A DNA stretch of 51,028 nucleotides from DATGMB01 sp035293845. GTDB taxonomy: Bacteria; Acidobacteriota; Terriglobia; Bryobacterales; Bryobacteraceae. Made by a program: the position numbers and the translations under genes. Where the stretch lies: positions 1 to 51,028 of the forward strand of contig DATGMB010000131.1 in NCBI GenBank assembly GCA_035293845.1, given 5' to 3'. Position 1 is the first letter of the stretch. The number at the start of each line of letters is the position of its first letter. This document shows positions 18,081-25,553 of this stretch, in pieces. The notes under the pieces were generated by a model, which was not told the DNA's origin, searched no databases, and saw only the letters and a program-made list of their open reading frames with translations.

Positions 18081-18116
18081 TTGCGGATGTTTTTGTGCGC
18101 CCACGCGCATCCGCGC
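18081..18116. repeat. Direct repeat R1 flanking the DUF433/DUF5615 pair
   Basis: Begins TTGCGGATGTTTTTGTGCGC and ends in the exact core CGCATCCGCGC. It is paired with R2 at 18723-18756 in the same orientation, differing by a 2-base indel and several substitutions. Together they bracket the toxin-antitoxin remnant. Confidence 0.5.
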
Positions 18117-18119
18117 GGG

Positions 18120-18518
18120 TTATCGTACCGCCATGCGTTTGCCGCACGAGCCGGTGCTGCCGCTCATTTCAACGGCAGTAGGTGCGCGCGGGTGGCCAGA
18201 CAAGTCAACGGAAAGAATGGCCCCGCTCGTCAGGGCCTCCGCCCAGCTGGCAATCATTCGCAGCAAACTTGGCCCTCTCGCTTCCGGCGTCAATGGATAG
18301 CCCCTCAGGAGAATGACACTCGGCCCTGCGGCGCGGGTGCACGCGAGGATTCGGGGAAAGTCGAGGTCATTTGTAATAACCACGAGACCACTGTGCGCTG
18401 CGAACCCGTCCTCTGCGTCGATCGGGCCGACCGTTGACCAGTGAACGGCGTCGTGTCCGGCCGCGGAGAGATATGAGGTCCACCGGGGCGTCAGGTTCAT
18501 ATCGACCAGGAATCGCAT
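18120..18518 (-). CDS. DUF5615 PIN-like toxin candidate
   Basis: 132 residues. The start MRFLVDMNLTPRW and the motif VVITNDLDFPRIL are characteristic of DUF5615, a PIN-like family with an acidic residue early (D6) and an ND-x-DF acidic pair, proposed to be the nuclease half of a toxin-antitoxin pair. The start codon directly follows the stop of the upstream DUF433-like ORF (TAGATG). The C-terminus (SGSTGSCGKRMAVR) looks non-conserved and ends just before direct repeat R1, hinting that the original end was replaced. Activity as an RNase is inferred from the family only. Confidence 0.8.
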   Translation of the reverse strand: MRFLVDMNLTPRWTSYLSAAGHDAVHWSTVGPIDAEDGFAAHSGLVVITNDLDFPRILACTRAAGPSVILLRGYPLTPEARGPSLLRMIASWAEALTSGAILSVDLSGHPRAPTAVEMSGSTGSCGKRMAVR

Positions 18519-18662
18519 CTACGGAGCGACCAGCACGTCGTGCCCCTGCGCGAGCTCGGCCGCGTAGGCCAACGCCTCGCGGATATCGGCCTCTTCGATA
18601 TATGGAAAATCCGTGAGCAGGTCTTCGATACTGCGGCCGGCGCCGAGTTCGCCGACAATCAT
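18519..18662 (-). pseudogene. DUF433-like antitoxin, N-terminally truncated
   Basis: 47 codons from ATG 18662, reading MIVGELGAGRSIEDLLTDFP and then EADIREALAYAAELA. This is the C-terminal half of DUF433 (the I-E-x-x-L-x-D-x-P and DI-x-x-AL-x-YAA motifs). The usual N-terminal part, with the GGKP and GTRI-type motifs (about 25-30 residues), is absent, and an in-frame TGA lies ten codons upstream. DUF433 proteins normally precede DUF5615 toxins, as here. The element may be a decayed antitoxin or a short functional one starting at this ATG; no convincing ribosome binding site was seen. Confidence 0.65.
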
Positions 18663-18722
18663 GCTGCGACGTCGATGAAGGGGAAACAGCGGTCATTGTA
18701 GGTGCCGCGGGCGCCACGAAAA

Positions 18723-18756
18723 TTGCCCGTGTTTGTGTGCCCGCGCGCATCCGCGC
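18723..18756. repeat. Direct repeat R2 flanking the DUF433/DUF5615 pair
   Basis: Begins TTGCCCGTGTTTGTGTGCCC and ends in CGCATCCGCGC, matching R1 at 18081. The 205-base stretch from 18663 to 18867 holds this repeat and the leader of the di-haem gene; nothing else was recognised. Confidence 0.5.
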
Positions 18757-18867
18757 AGCCCGCCCGGATTCCGATCTGATAGGATGACTTCGCTCGCGGC
18801 GGCGTATTTTCCGGCGGAGCCCCCCCACCGTTGGCGTTTTTGCGCTGCGCGAACAAGGGGGATTGGT

Positions 18868-20265
18868 ATGCCAACGCGGCAAAAGGTGGTTCTGGCGCTG
18901 CTGGGCGCTTACCTAGCGGCGGGTTTGGGGACGGTGCAGGCACAAAAAAAGGCCGTCGATCCAGGCGTTCGCACCGGCGCCGCGGGAGCGGGCGGTCCTT
19001 TGACGGGCCTGAGTGCGGTCGAAACGGCATTCTTTCAGGATGGGCGCGCGCGGTTCGCGGAAATCGAAACCGTAACGGGCGGGCCGAATAACGGACTGGG
19101 TCCGCGGTTCAACGCCGACCAATGCATCTCCTGCCATGCGCAGCCGGCTGGCGGCGGATCGAGCCCGGCGGCAAATCCGCAGATCCCCCTGGCCACGCTG
19201 AATGGGGCAAGGAACATCGTGCCGTGGTTCATCACGCCGCGAGGCCCGGTCCGCGAGGCTCGCTTCAAGCGCGGAACGAACGGAGCGCCGGATGGCGAGG
19301 TGCATGCGATTTTTGTGATCAGCGGACGGCGCGACGCCGCGGGGTGCAACATCGACCAGCCCACCTTCGTGCCCGCCGGCAACCCGATCACCGGCCAGGG
19401 CGGAAATCCGAACCTCACGTTCCGGATTCCGACTCCCATATTCGGTGCGGGACTGATCGAGGCAATTCCCGATTCCGAGATCCTGGCGAATATGCGGGCC
19501 AATATCGCGGTGAAATCGCAATTGGGCATCGGAGGCCGGCCGAACGCGCACCTCAGCGGCAACGTGAACCTCAGCGCCAACGACGGGACCATCACGCGCT
19601 TCGGCTGGAAGGCGCAAAACAAGTCCCTGCTGATCTTCGCGGCCGAGGCGTACAACGTGGAGATGGGGGTCACGAATCAACTGTTTCCTCAGGAGCGCGA
19701 TGAGTCCGCGGGATGCGTGTTGAACGCCACGCCCGAAGACACGCTCAACTTCACGGCCGCCTCTAATTCGGGTACGGCGGTGGTTTCCGATATCGAGGCG
19801 TTTGCCAACTTCATGCGCATGCTGGCGCCGCCCACGCCCGCGCCGGAGACGCCCTCGACGCAGATGGGCCGGGCCATTTTCGTAAGAGTCGGCTGCGCCC
19901 ATTGCCACACGCCTTCGATGACCACGGCTCCAAGGGTCGCAAGCGGCGGCGGACCCGGACCGAGCGCCGCGCTCTCGAGCAAGACGGCGAATCTCTACTC
20001 CGATCTGCTGATCCACCACATGGGCAAGGGACTGGCGGACGGCATTACGCAAGGCGCGGCGGGTCCGGATGAGTTTCGCACCGCTCCGCTCTGGGGCGTG
20101 GGGCAGCGGATCTGGTTTCTTCATGACGGGCGGACGAGCAACCTGCTGGAGGCGATCGACGATCATCGCAGCCCGGGGAGCGAGGCGAGTCAGGTGGTCG
20201 AACGCTTTCACAAGCTGAAGCCGAAGGACCAGCAGGATTTGATCAACTTTTTGCGCTCGCTGTAA
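18868..20265 (+). CDS. Di-haem oxidoreductase (DHOR, putative peroxidase) family
   Basis: 465 residues from ATG 18868 (AAGGGGG upstream). A signal peptide (MPTRQKVVLALLGAYLAAGL...VQAQ) indicates export. Two c-type haem sites are seen: CISCH at residues 86-90 and CAHCH at 343-347. The C-terminal block FLHDGRTSNLLEAIDDHRSP followed by GSEASQVVERFHKL is diagnostic of the di-haem oxidoreductase/putative peroxidase family, distantly related to MauG and bacterial cytochrome c peroxidases. It is expected to act in the periplasm; the substrate is unknown. It is followed 63 bases later by the beta-helix gene, so co-transcription is possible but not certain. Confidence 0.92.
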   Translation: MPTRQKVVLALLGAYLAAGLGTVQAQKKAVDPGVRTGAAGAGGPLTGLSAVETAFFQDGRARFAEIETVTGGPNNGLGPRFNADQCISCHAQPAGGGSSPAANPQIPLATLNGARNIVPWFITPRGPVREARFKRGTNGAPDGEVHAIFVISGRRDAAGCNIDQPTFVPAGNPITGQGGNPNLTFRIPTPIFGAGLIEAIPDSEILANMRANIAVKSQLGIGGRPNAHLSGNVNLSANDGTITRFGWKAQNKSLLIFAAEAYNVEMGVTNQLFPQERDESAGCVLNATPEDTLNFTAASNSGTAVVSDIEAFANFMRMLAPPTPAPETPSTQMGRAIFVRVGCAHCHTPSMTTAPRVASGGGPGPSAALSSKTANLYSDLLIHHMGKGLADGITQGAAGPDEFRTAPLWGVGQRIWFLHDGRTSNLLEAIDDHRSPGSEASQVVERFHKLKPKDQQDLINFLRSL

Positions 20266-20328
20266 GTGATAGTGCTTAGGGTAAACGGTCCGGCTGCTGT
20301 GACATAATCCCATGCCAGAGGAGGTGTC

Positions 20329-21681
20329 ATGGACACGTTTTTCCGTCTGGGCTGCCTGTTGACGGCCGGTGCTGCGGTGCTCGTACCGGCCCTCTCGACT
20401 CCGGCTAACTCTGCCACTCTTTGCGTCAACCCCGCCGGCGCGGGCGGGTGTTACGCCAGTATTCAATCCGCCGTGAATCACGCCTCGGCCAACGACGTCA
20501 TCAACGTGGCGCGCGGCATTTATAAGGAGGGTGTGGTGATCGGCATACCGCTCTCGCTGAACGGCGCGGGCGGCGGCGGGTCCACCATCGATGCGGCGGG
20601 GCACCCGAATGGTGTGCTCATCGACGGCTTCAATCATCCCGGTCTCAGCAACGTCACGGTCAAGGGGTTCACTGTCGAGAATGCTCTCTTCGAGGGCATC
20701 CTGGCGGTCAGCGCCAATAACGTCATCATCAGCAACAACCAGGTGATCAACAACGACACCAGCCCAGGGCTCAACTTCACGGGCGAGTTGACAGGGTGCC
20801 CCGGCCAGCCGGCTTACGAGACGGATGAAACCGGCGACTGCGGCGGGGCCATTCACCTGATCGGCACCTCCAACAGCACGGTGTCCGGCAATACCATCGC
20901 CGGGAACGCCGATGGCCTGCTCCTCAGCGACGAGACAGCGGTCAGCCAGAACAACCTGGTCACGCAGAACACCGTCGTCGATAATCCGAAGGAATGCGGG
21001 ATCGTGCTGGCGTCTCACCCGCCGGTGGGCGCCGCCCCGCCGAACCTTCCGGCGCACCACGGGGTCATCGGCAACACAATCCAGTTCAACCTCTCGCAAG
21101 GGAACGGCGTTCAGGTGGGCGGGTCCGGCGTCGGCCTGTTTTCGGATGGAGCCGGTCCGGGAACGGTCGCGAACAACACGATCCAGTACAACATCCTGGT
21201 GGGCAACGGGCTGGGCGGCATCGCGCTGCACACCCATGTCGGACCCGCGTTCGGAGCGCCGGCCGATAACATGAGCAATAACAAAATGATCGGCAACTAT
21301 ATTGCCGGCAACCTCGCGGACCTCGACGATACCGCTACTCCCGGCAGCGTCGGCATCAATCTCAACAGCGGCGGCGGAGGCTCGCCGATCAACGGCACGG
21401 TGATTACCGGCAACATCATCAGCGATGAGGATGTGGATGTCGCGATCAACACGCCGGCGCCGGTCGCGCTGCACCAGAACAGTCTGCTCGGCCGCAAGAT
21501 CGGTGTAGCCAACGTTTGCATGTTCGATCACGCCACCATCTGCACCGGCAGCATCGATGCCACGAACAATTATTGGGGATGCCCTGGCGGGCCGGGTGCG
21601 CCGGGGTGCACTTCCATCAATCCCGCCTACAGCCAGAACATCACCTTCACGCCGTTTCTGACGCAGCCGCCGCCGTTTTAG
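20329..21681 (+). CDS. Secreted right-handed parallel beta-helix protein
   Basis: 450 residues, start supported by AGAGGAGGTG just upstream. The signal peptide (MDTFFRLGCLLTAGAAVLVP...SA) precedes repeated short strands with N-x-I/V-x-x-N patterns (NNVIISNNQVIN, NSTVSGNTIAGN, NNTIQYNILVGN, NKMIGNYIAGN, GTVITGNIISD). These are the PbH1 rungs of a parallel beta-helix, as in NosD-like and pectate-lyase-fold proteins. The opening CVNPAGAGGCYASIQSAVNH matches the usual N-terminal cap. No polysaccharide-lyase catalytic residues could be assigned, so it may bind or cleave polysaccharide or be structural. Confidence 0.88.
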   Translation: MDTFFRLGCLLTAGAAVLVPALSTPANSATLCVNPAGAGGCYASIQSAVNHASANDVINVARGIYKEGVVIGIPLSLNGAGGGGSTIDAAGHPNGVLIDGFNHPGLSNVTVKGFTVENALFEGILAVSANNVIISNNQVINNDTSPGLNFTGELTGCPGQPAYETDETGDCGGAIHLIGTSNSTVSGNTIAGNADGLLLSDETAVSQNNLVTQNTVVDNPKECGIVLASHPPVGAAPPNLPAHHGVIGNTIQFNLSQGNGVQVGGSGVGLFSDGAGPGTVANNTIQYNILVGNGLGGIALHTHVGPAFGAPADNMSNNKMIGNYIAGNLADLDDTATPGSVGINLNSGGGGSPINGTVITGNIISDEDVDVAINTPAPVALHQNSLLGRKIGVANVCMFDHATICTGSIDATNNYWGCPGGPGAPGCTSINPAYSQNITFTPFLTQPPPF

Positions 21682-21719
21682 CGCTGGGGGACGTACCGAC
21701 GCCCCGTCGGAAGCCGGTC

Positions 21720-21749
21720 TTGGGTCCGCCGCCGCGCCGGATATATACT
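21720..21749 (+). promoter_or_regulatory. Weak putative promoter for the monohaem propeller gene
   Basis: TATACT at 21744-21749 lies 23 bases before ATG 21772; TTGGGT at 21720-21725 gives an 18-bp spacer. The -10 box is good but the -35 box is poor. Confidence 0.35.
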
Positions 21750-21771
21750 AGCCACCGATCTGGAGGACGCC

Positions 21772-23994
21772 ATGCGGAAGCTCCTTTACGTGCCTGGCGC
21801 GGCGGCTGCTGTGATTGCGGCGGGTCTGATTGCCCCGCGTAGCGATGTCAATGCGCAGTCGAGCGCGGTCAAGGTCAAGCCCACCGAAATCGGCGGGGTG
21901 GTGGCGAGCGCCAGCGGGCCGGAGGCCGGCGTGTGGGTGATCGCCGAGACCACGGATCTGCCGACTCGCTACATCAAAGAGGTCGTCACGGACGACCGGG
22001 GACGGTATCTCATCCCGGACCTGCCGCCGGCCACCTACACCGTCTGGGCGCGCGGGTATGGCCTGATGGATTCTCCGAAGGTCGCGGCGAAGCCCGGGAA
22101 GGCAGTCGATCTGAAACCGCCGGCCGCTCCGGACGCCGGGGCGGCCGCGCAGATTTACCCGGCGAACTATTGGTACGCGCTGATGAAGGTTCCGGAGAAG
22201 AGCGAATTTCCGGGCACCGGCCCTTCCGGCAACGGCATCTCGCCGAACATCAAGACGCAGGGCCAATGGCTGCATCTGGTGAAGACCGATAGCTGCGAGT
22301 CCTGTCATCAGCTCGGCAATCAATACACGCGCACGATTCCGGCCGTCTTCGCGAACCTGGATTCGCCGGCGCAGGCGTGGCTGCGGCGCGTGCAATCGGG
22401 CCAGGCCGGCAATGCGATGGTCGGGGGACTGAACCAGTTGGGCCCGCAGCGCGCGGCGGCGGAATTCGCGGACTGGACCGCGCGCATCGCGAAGGGCGAA
22501 CTGCCGGCCGAGGCGCCGCCGCGGCCGCAGGGGGTCGAGCGCAACATTGTGATCACGCAATGGGACTGGGCTGACGAAAAGGCCTACCTGCACGACGAGA
22601 TCTCGACCGATAAGCGCCACCCGTCCGTCAACGCCGACGGACCAATCTACGGGTCGCCGGAGGAAAGCCGCGATTATCTGCCGGTGCTCGACCCGGTGCT
22701 GAACACGGCATCGCGGGTCGCGGTACCGTACCGCGATCCGGACACGCCGGGTCAGCCGAAGCCGCTCCAGGCCTCGCCCATCTGGGGCGATGAAGCGATC
22801 TGGGACAGCCACACCACGGTCCACAACCCGATGTTCGACCAGCGCGGCCGGCTCTGGTACACGTCGCGCATCCGGGCGGCGGACAACCCGGCCTTCTGCA
22901 AAGCGGGATCGAGCCTCATCTCGGCGATCCTGACGCCGGTGGAGCGCTCGGGCCGGCAGTTGGCCGTCTACGATCCGGCGAGCGGCAAGACGGAGATGAT
23001 CGACACCTGCTTTTCGACGCATCATCTGCTGTTCGCGGAAGACGCGAATAATACGCTGTGGACGAGCAGCGGCGGCGGCGGCGGAGTGGTCGGCTGGCTC
23101 GATACGAAGATGTGGGACCGGACCCACGATGCGGCGAAATCGCAAGGCTGGACGGCTTTGGTCCTGGACACCAACGGCAACGGCCGGCGCGATCCCTATC
23201 TCGATACCGAACAGCGGGTGCCGACCGCGCCGAGCGGCGAAAGCCTCGGCACGGCGGCGGCCCTCAGCGGACCGGCGGACCCGGCGCGGGATACGCGATT
23301 GAACGCGGCGTTTTACGGGATTGCGATCGGCACCGACGGAATGATCTGGGGCAGCGTGCTCGGCTTCCCCGGCGGGATCGTGCGGCTGAATCCGGGGCCG
23401 CATCCGCCGGAAACGGCGCTGGCGGAATATTACGAAGTGCCGTTCCACAATCCCAAAGCCTCCGTTTCCGGATTTTCGCCGCGCGGGCTGGATATCGACC
23501 GCAACAACGTCGTGTGGGTGGCGCTGGCGAGCGGCCACTTTGCAAGCTTCGATCGCCGCAAGTGCAAGGGACCGCTGAACGGCCCGCAGGCTACCGGCCA
23601 GCACTGCCCGGAAGGATGGACCCTATACCAGACGCCCGGCCCGAATTTCAAGAATGTGACGGACTCGGGGAGCGCGGACTCGCACTACTATGCGTGGGTC
23701 GATCAGTTCGACACGCTGGGATTGGGGAAGAACACGCCGATGATCACGGGCAACGGCTCGGATTCGCTGATGGCGCTGGTGAATGGCAAATTCGTGGTCC
23801 TGCGCGTGCCCTATCCGCTGGGCTTCTTCGCCAAGGGTATGGACGGTAGGATCGACGATGCCAGAGGCGGCTGGAAAGGGAAGGGCGTCTGGACCACCTG
23901 GGGCACGCGCACGCCGTTTCACGCCGAAACCGGAAAGGGGACTTTGCCCAAGGTGGTGCATTTCCAAGTCCGGCCCAATCCGCTGGCGGATTAG
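21772..23994 (+). CDS. Exported Ig-like / monohaem / beta-propeller protein
   Basis: 740 residues, with GGAGG before ATG 21772. Signal peptide (MRKLLYVPGAAAAVIAAGLI...NAQ), then a carboxypeptidase-regulatory-like fold (about 40-115: GGVVASASGPEAGVWVIAET, LPPATYTVWARGYG). A single haem site CESCH lies at residues 175-179. The remainder has propeller-like blades (DQRGRLWYTSRI, DANNTLWTSS, GTDGMIWGSV, DRNNVVWVAL) reminiscent of virginiamycin B lyase-like (streptogramin lyase) propellers. The combination suggests an exported redox or dehydrogenase-like protein. The enzymatic activity is not recognisable, and several family names could be applied. Confidence 0.78.
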   Translation: MRKLLYVPGAAAAVIAAGLIAPRSDVNAQSSAVKVKPTEIGGVVASASGPEAGVWVIAETTDLPTRYIKEVVTDDRGRYLIPDLPPATYTVWARGYGLMDSPKVAAKPGKAVDLKPPAAPDAGAAAQIYPANYWYALMKVPEKSEFPGTGPSGNGISPNIKTQGQWLHLVKTDSCESCHQLGNQYTRTIPAVFANLDSPAQAWLRRVQSGQAGNAMVGGLNQLGPQRAAAEFADWTARIAKGELPAEAPPRPQGVERNIVITQWDWADEKAYLHDEISTDKRHPSVNADGPIYGSPEESRDYLPVLDPVLNTASRVAVPYRDPDTPGQPKPLQASPIWGDEAIWDSHTTVHNPMFDQRGRLWYTSRIRAADNPAFCKAGSSLISAILTPVERSGRQLAVYDPASGKTEMIDTCFSTHHLLFAEDANNTLWTSSGGGGGVVGWLDTKMWDRTHDAAKSQGWTALVLDTNGNGRRDPYLDTEQRVPTAPSGESLGTAAALSGPADPARDTRLNAAFYGIAIGTDGMIWGSVLGFPGGIVRLNPGPHPPETALAEYYEVPFHNPKASVSGFSPRGLDIDRNNVVWVALASGHFASFDRRKCKGPLNGPQATGQHCPEGWTLYQTPGPNFKNVTDSGSADSHYYAWVDQFDTLGLGKNTPMITGNGSDSLMALVNGKFVVLRVPYPLGFFAKGMDGRIDDARGGWKGKGVWTTWGTRTPFHAETGKGTLPKVVHFQVRPNPLAD

Positions 23995-24001
23995 ACGGTC
24001 T

Positions 24002-24805
24002 TCACCGGAGCGCCTCCAATACCTTCGCGTGCAGCGCCGGATTCGCCGAGGCCACCAGGTTGGGCTGCCACACCACGTCCGGGTCGCCGGCGAGCGACGT
24101 GAGCACGCCGCCCGCTTCGCGGACGCACACCGCGACCGCCGCGATATCCCACGGGTTCATACGGGGATCGATGGCGACATCGATGCGGCCCTGGCACAGC
24201 AGCGCATAATTGATGCAGTCTCCCGACCAGCGGAAGCGGCGTGCCTGCGTGTATAGCCGCGAGAGGCGGATGGGCGACTGCGGGCAGTGCGGGTCGAGAT
24301 CGGTGCGTTCGATGGCGGTCGAAATGATGTAGGCCTGGGCCGGATCGTCGACCTTCGAAGTGTGCACGCGGCGCGGCGCGCGATCGCCGCTCTGCAGCCA
24401 GCAGCCATGGCCGGCCGCGGCATAGACCGTTTCGCCGAGCGCATGCGCGGCGATGATGCCGGCTCGCTGCTCGCCCCGGCGGAGATATGCGATGAGCGTG
24501 CCGAACAGCGGCAGACCGATGGCGAAGGAGGCCGTGCCGTCGATGGGATCGAGCAGCCAGAGGTGCTCGGCGTCGCGGGCGCTATCCCCGCCGAATTCCT
24601 CGCCCATGATGGCGTGAGCCGGGAAGCGCCCGGCGATGCGGCGGCGCAGCAGTTGCTCGGCTCCGCGATCCGCCTCGGTGACTTCCGATCCATCGGCTTT
24701 ATGATCGACGGCCACGTTTTTCCAGAGGGGAAGGATGAACTGGCCGGCTTCGCGGGAGAGCGCCAGGGCGAACTCGATGATCTCGGGCAGAGGCGTATCG
24801 GGCAT
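24002..24805 (-). CDS. Inositol monophosphatase family, histidinol-phosphatase-like
   Basis: 267 residues from ATG 24805; longer upstream frames lack family similarity. The metal-dependent phosphatase motifs are present: GEEFGG (E69, E70), LDPIDGTASF (D86, D89) and the C-terminal MNPWDIAAVAVCVREAGG. The sequence after the DGT motif (GLPLFGTLIAYLRRGEQRAG) resembles the HisN-type histidinol-phosphatase branch more than classical inositol monophosphatases, but substrate assignment by eye is uncertain. No other histidine gene is in the window. It is divergent from the sigma-factor gene and convergent with the preceding exported protein. Confidence 0.85.
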   Translation of the reverse strand: MPDTPLPEIIEFALALSREAGQFILPLWKNVAVDHKADGSEVTEADRGAEQLLRRRIAGRFPAHAIMGEEFGGDSARDAEHLWLLDPIDGTASFAIGLPLFGTLIAYLRRGEQRAGIIAAHALGETVYAAAGHGCWLQSGDRAPRRVHTSKVDDPAQAYIISTAIERTDLDPHCPQSPIRLSRLYTQARRFRWSGDCINYALLCQGRIDVAIDPRMNPWDIAAVAVCVREAGGVLTSLAGDPDVVWQPNLVASANPALHAKVLEALR

Positions 24806-24895
24806 AGTTCTATTCTGCCGAGTTGCACCAGCCGCTTCATGGCCGAAAATGGCGCACAATCGTACCTCTTGCGATAGAATGGGTGGCATTTCACA

Positions 24896-25537
24896 GTGAT
24901 CATCGATCGGGCTCCACTACTGGACTTACTTCAGGCTTGTCTGGATTCGAAGGCCGAATGGAATGAGTTCATCGGCGCGGCGAAGCCGGTCATCCAGGCC
25001 GCAGTTGCCCACACGCTGCGGCCCTGGCGCACGCCGACCGCGGGCGAAATCGAAGACCTCACGCAGGATGTGTTCGTGGCTCTCTGCGCCGGCGATTTCG
25101 ACCGGCTGCGGCACTTTCGCGCAGAGCGGCCGGAAGCGCTGCATGCGTACTTGCGGACCATTGCGGCATCGGTGGCGATCGACTCGCTGCGGGCCTCCCT
25201 CGCCCAAAAGCGCGGCAGCGGGCGGCTGAGCCAACTGCCCGACGAGCCTTCCGGCATGGCGAGCTACAGCGCGGAAGAAAACATCAGCCGGACGATTCTC
25301 CTGGAACAGGTCGACCGGTGTTTGAAACGGAATCCCGAGGTCAAGGACCGCGACCGGTGGATCTTCTGGATGTACTACCGCGACGGCCTGACGGCGCGCT
25401 CGATTTCCGCCATCCGGGCCCTGCAGCTCACGCAAAAGGGTGTGGAGAGCATTATTCAGCGCATGGTGCGGCACGCCAGGGAGTGTGTGGAAAAGCGGAG
25501 GGCCGCTGAAGGAAAAACGGCCCAATCTCCGATCTAA
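24896..25537 (+). CDS. ECF-type RNA polymerase sigma factor
   Basis: 213 residues. The start is GTG 24896, with GGGTGG about nine bases upstream. Sigma region 2 is visible as EIEDLTQDVFVALCAGDF (with the DxxQDVF-type core-binding helix) and YLRTIAASVAIDSLRASL. Region 4, a DNA-binding helix-turn-helix, is YYRDGLTARSISAIRALQLT followed by VESIIQRMVRHA. Length and the lack of region 3 fit an ECF sigma factor. It is followed 16 bases later by a membrane protein with anti-sigma zinc motifs, so it is probably held inactive by that partner. Its target promoters are unknown. Confidence 0.88.
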   Translation: MIIDRAPLLDLLQACLDSKAEWNEFIGAAKPVIQAAVAHTLRPWRTPTAGEIEDLTQDVFVALCAGDFDRLRHFRAERPEALHAYLRTIAASVAIDSLRASLAQKRGSGRLSQLPDEPSGMASYSAEENISRTILLEQVDRCLKRNPEVKDRDRWIFWMYYRDGLTARSISAIRALQLTQKGVESIIQRMVRHARECVEKRRAAEGKTAQSPI

Positions 25538-25553
25538 GAGAGGTGATGCGTTT

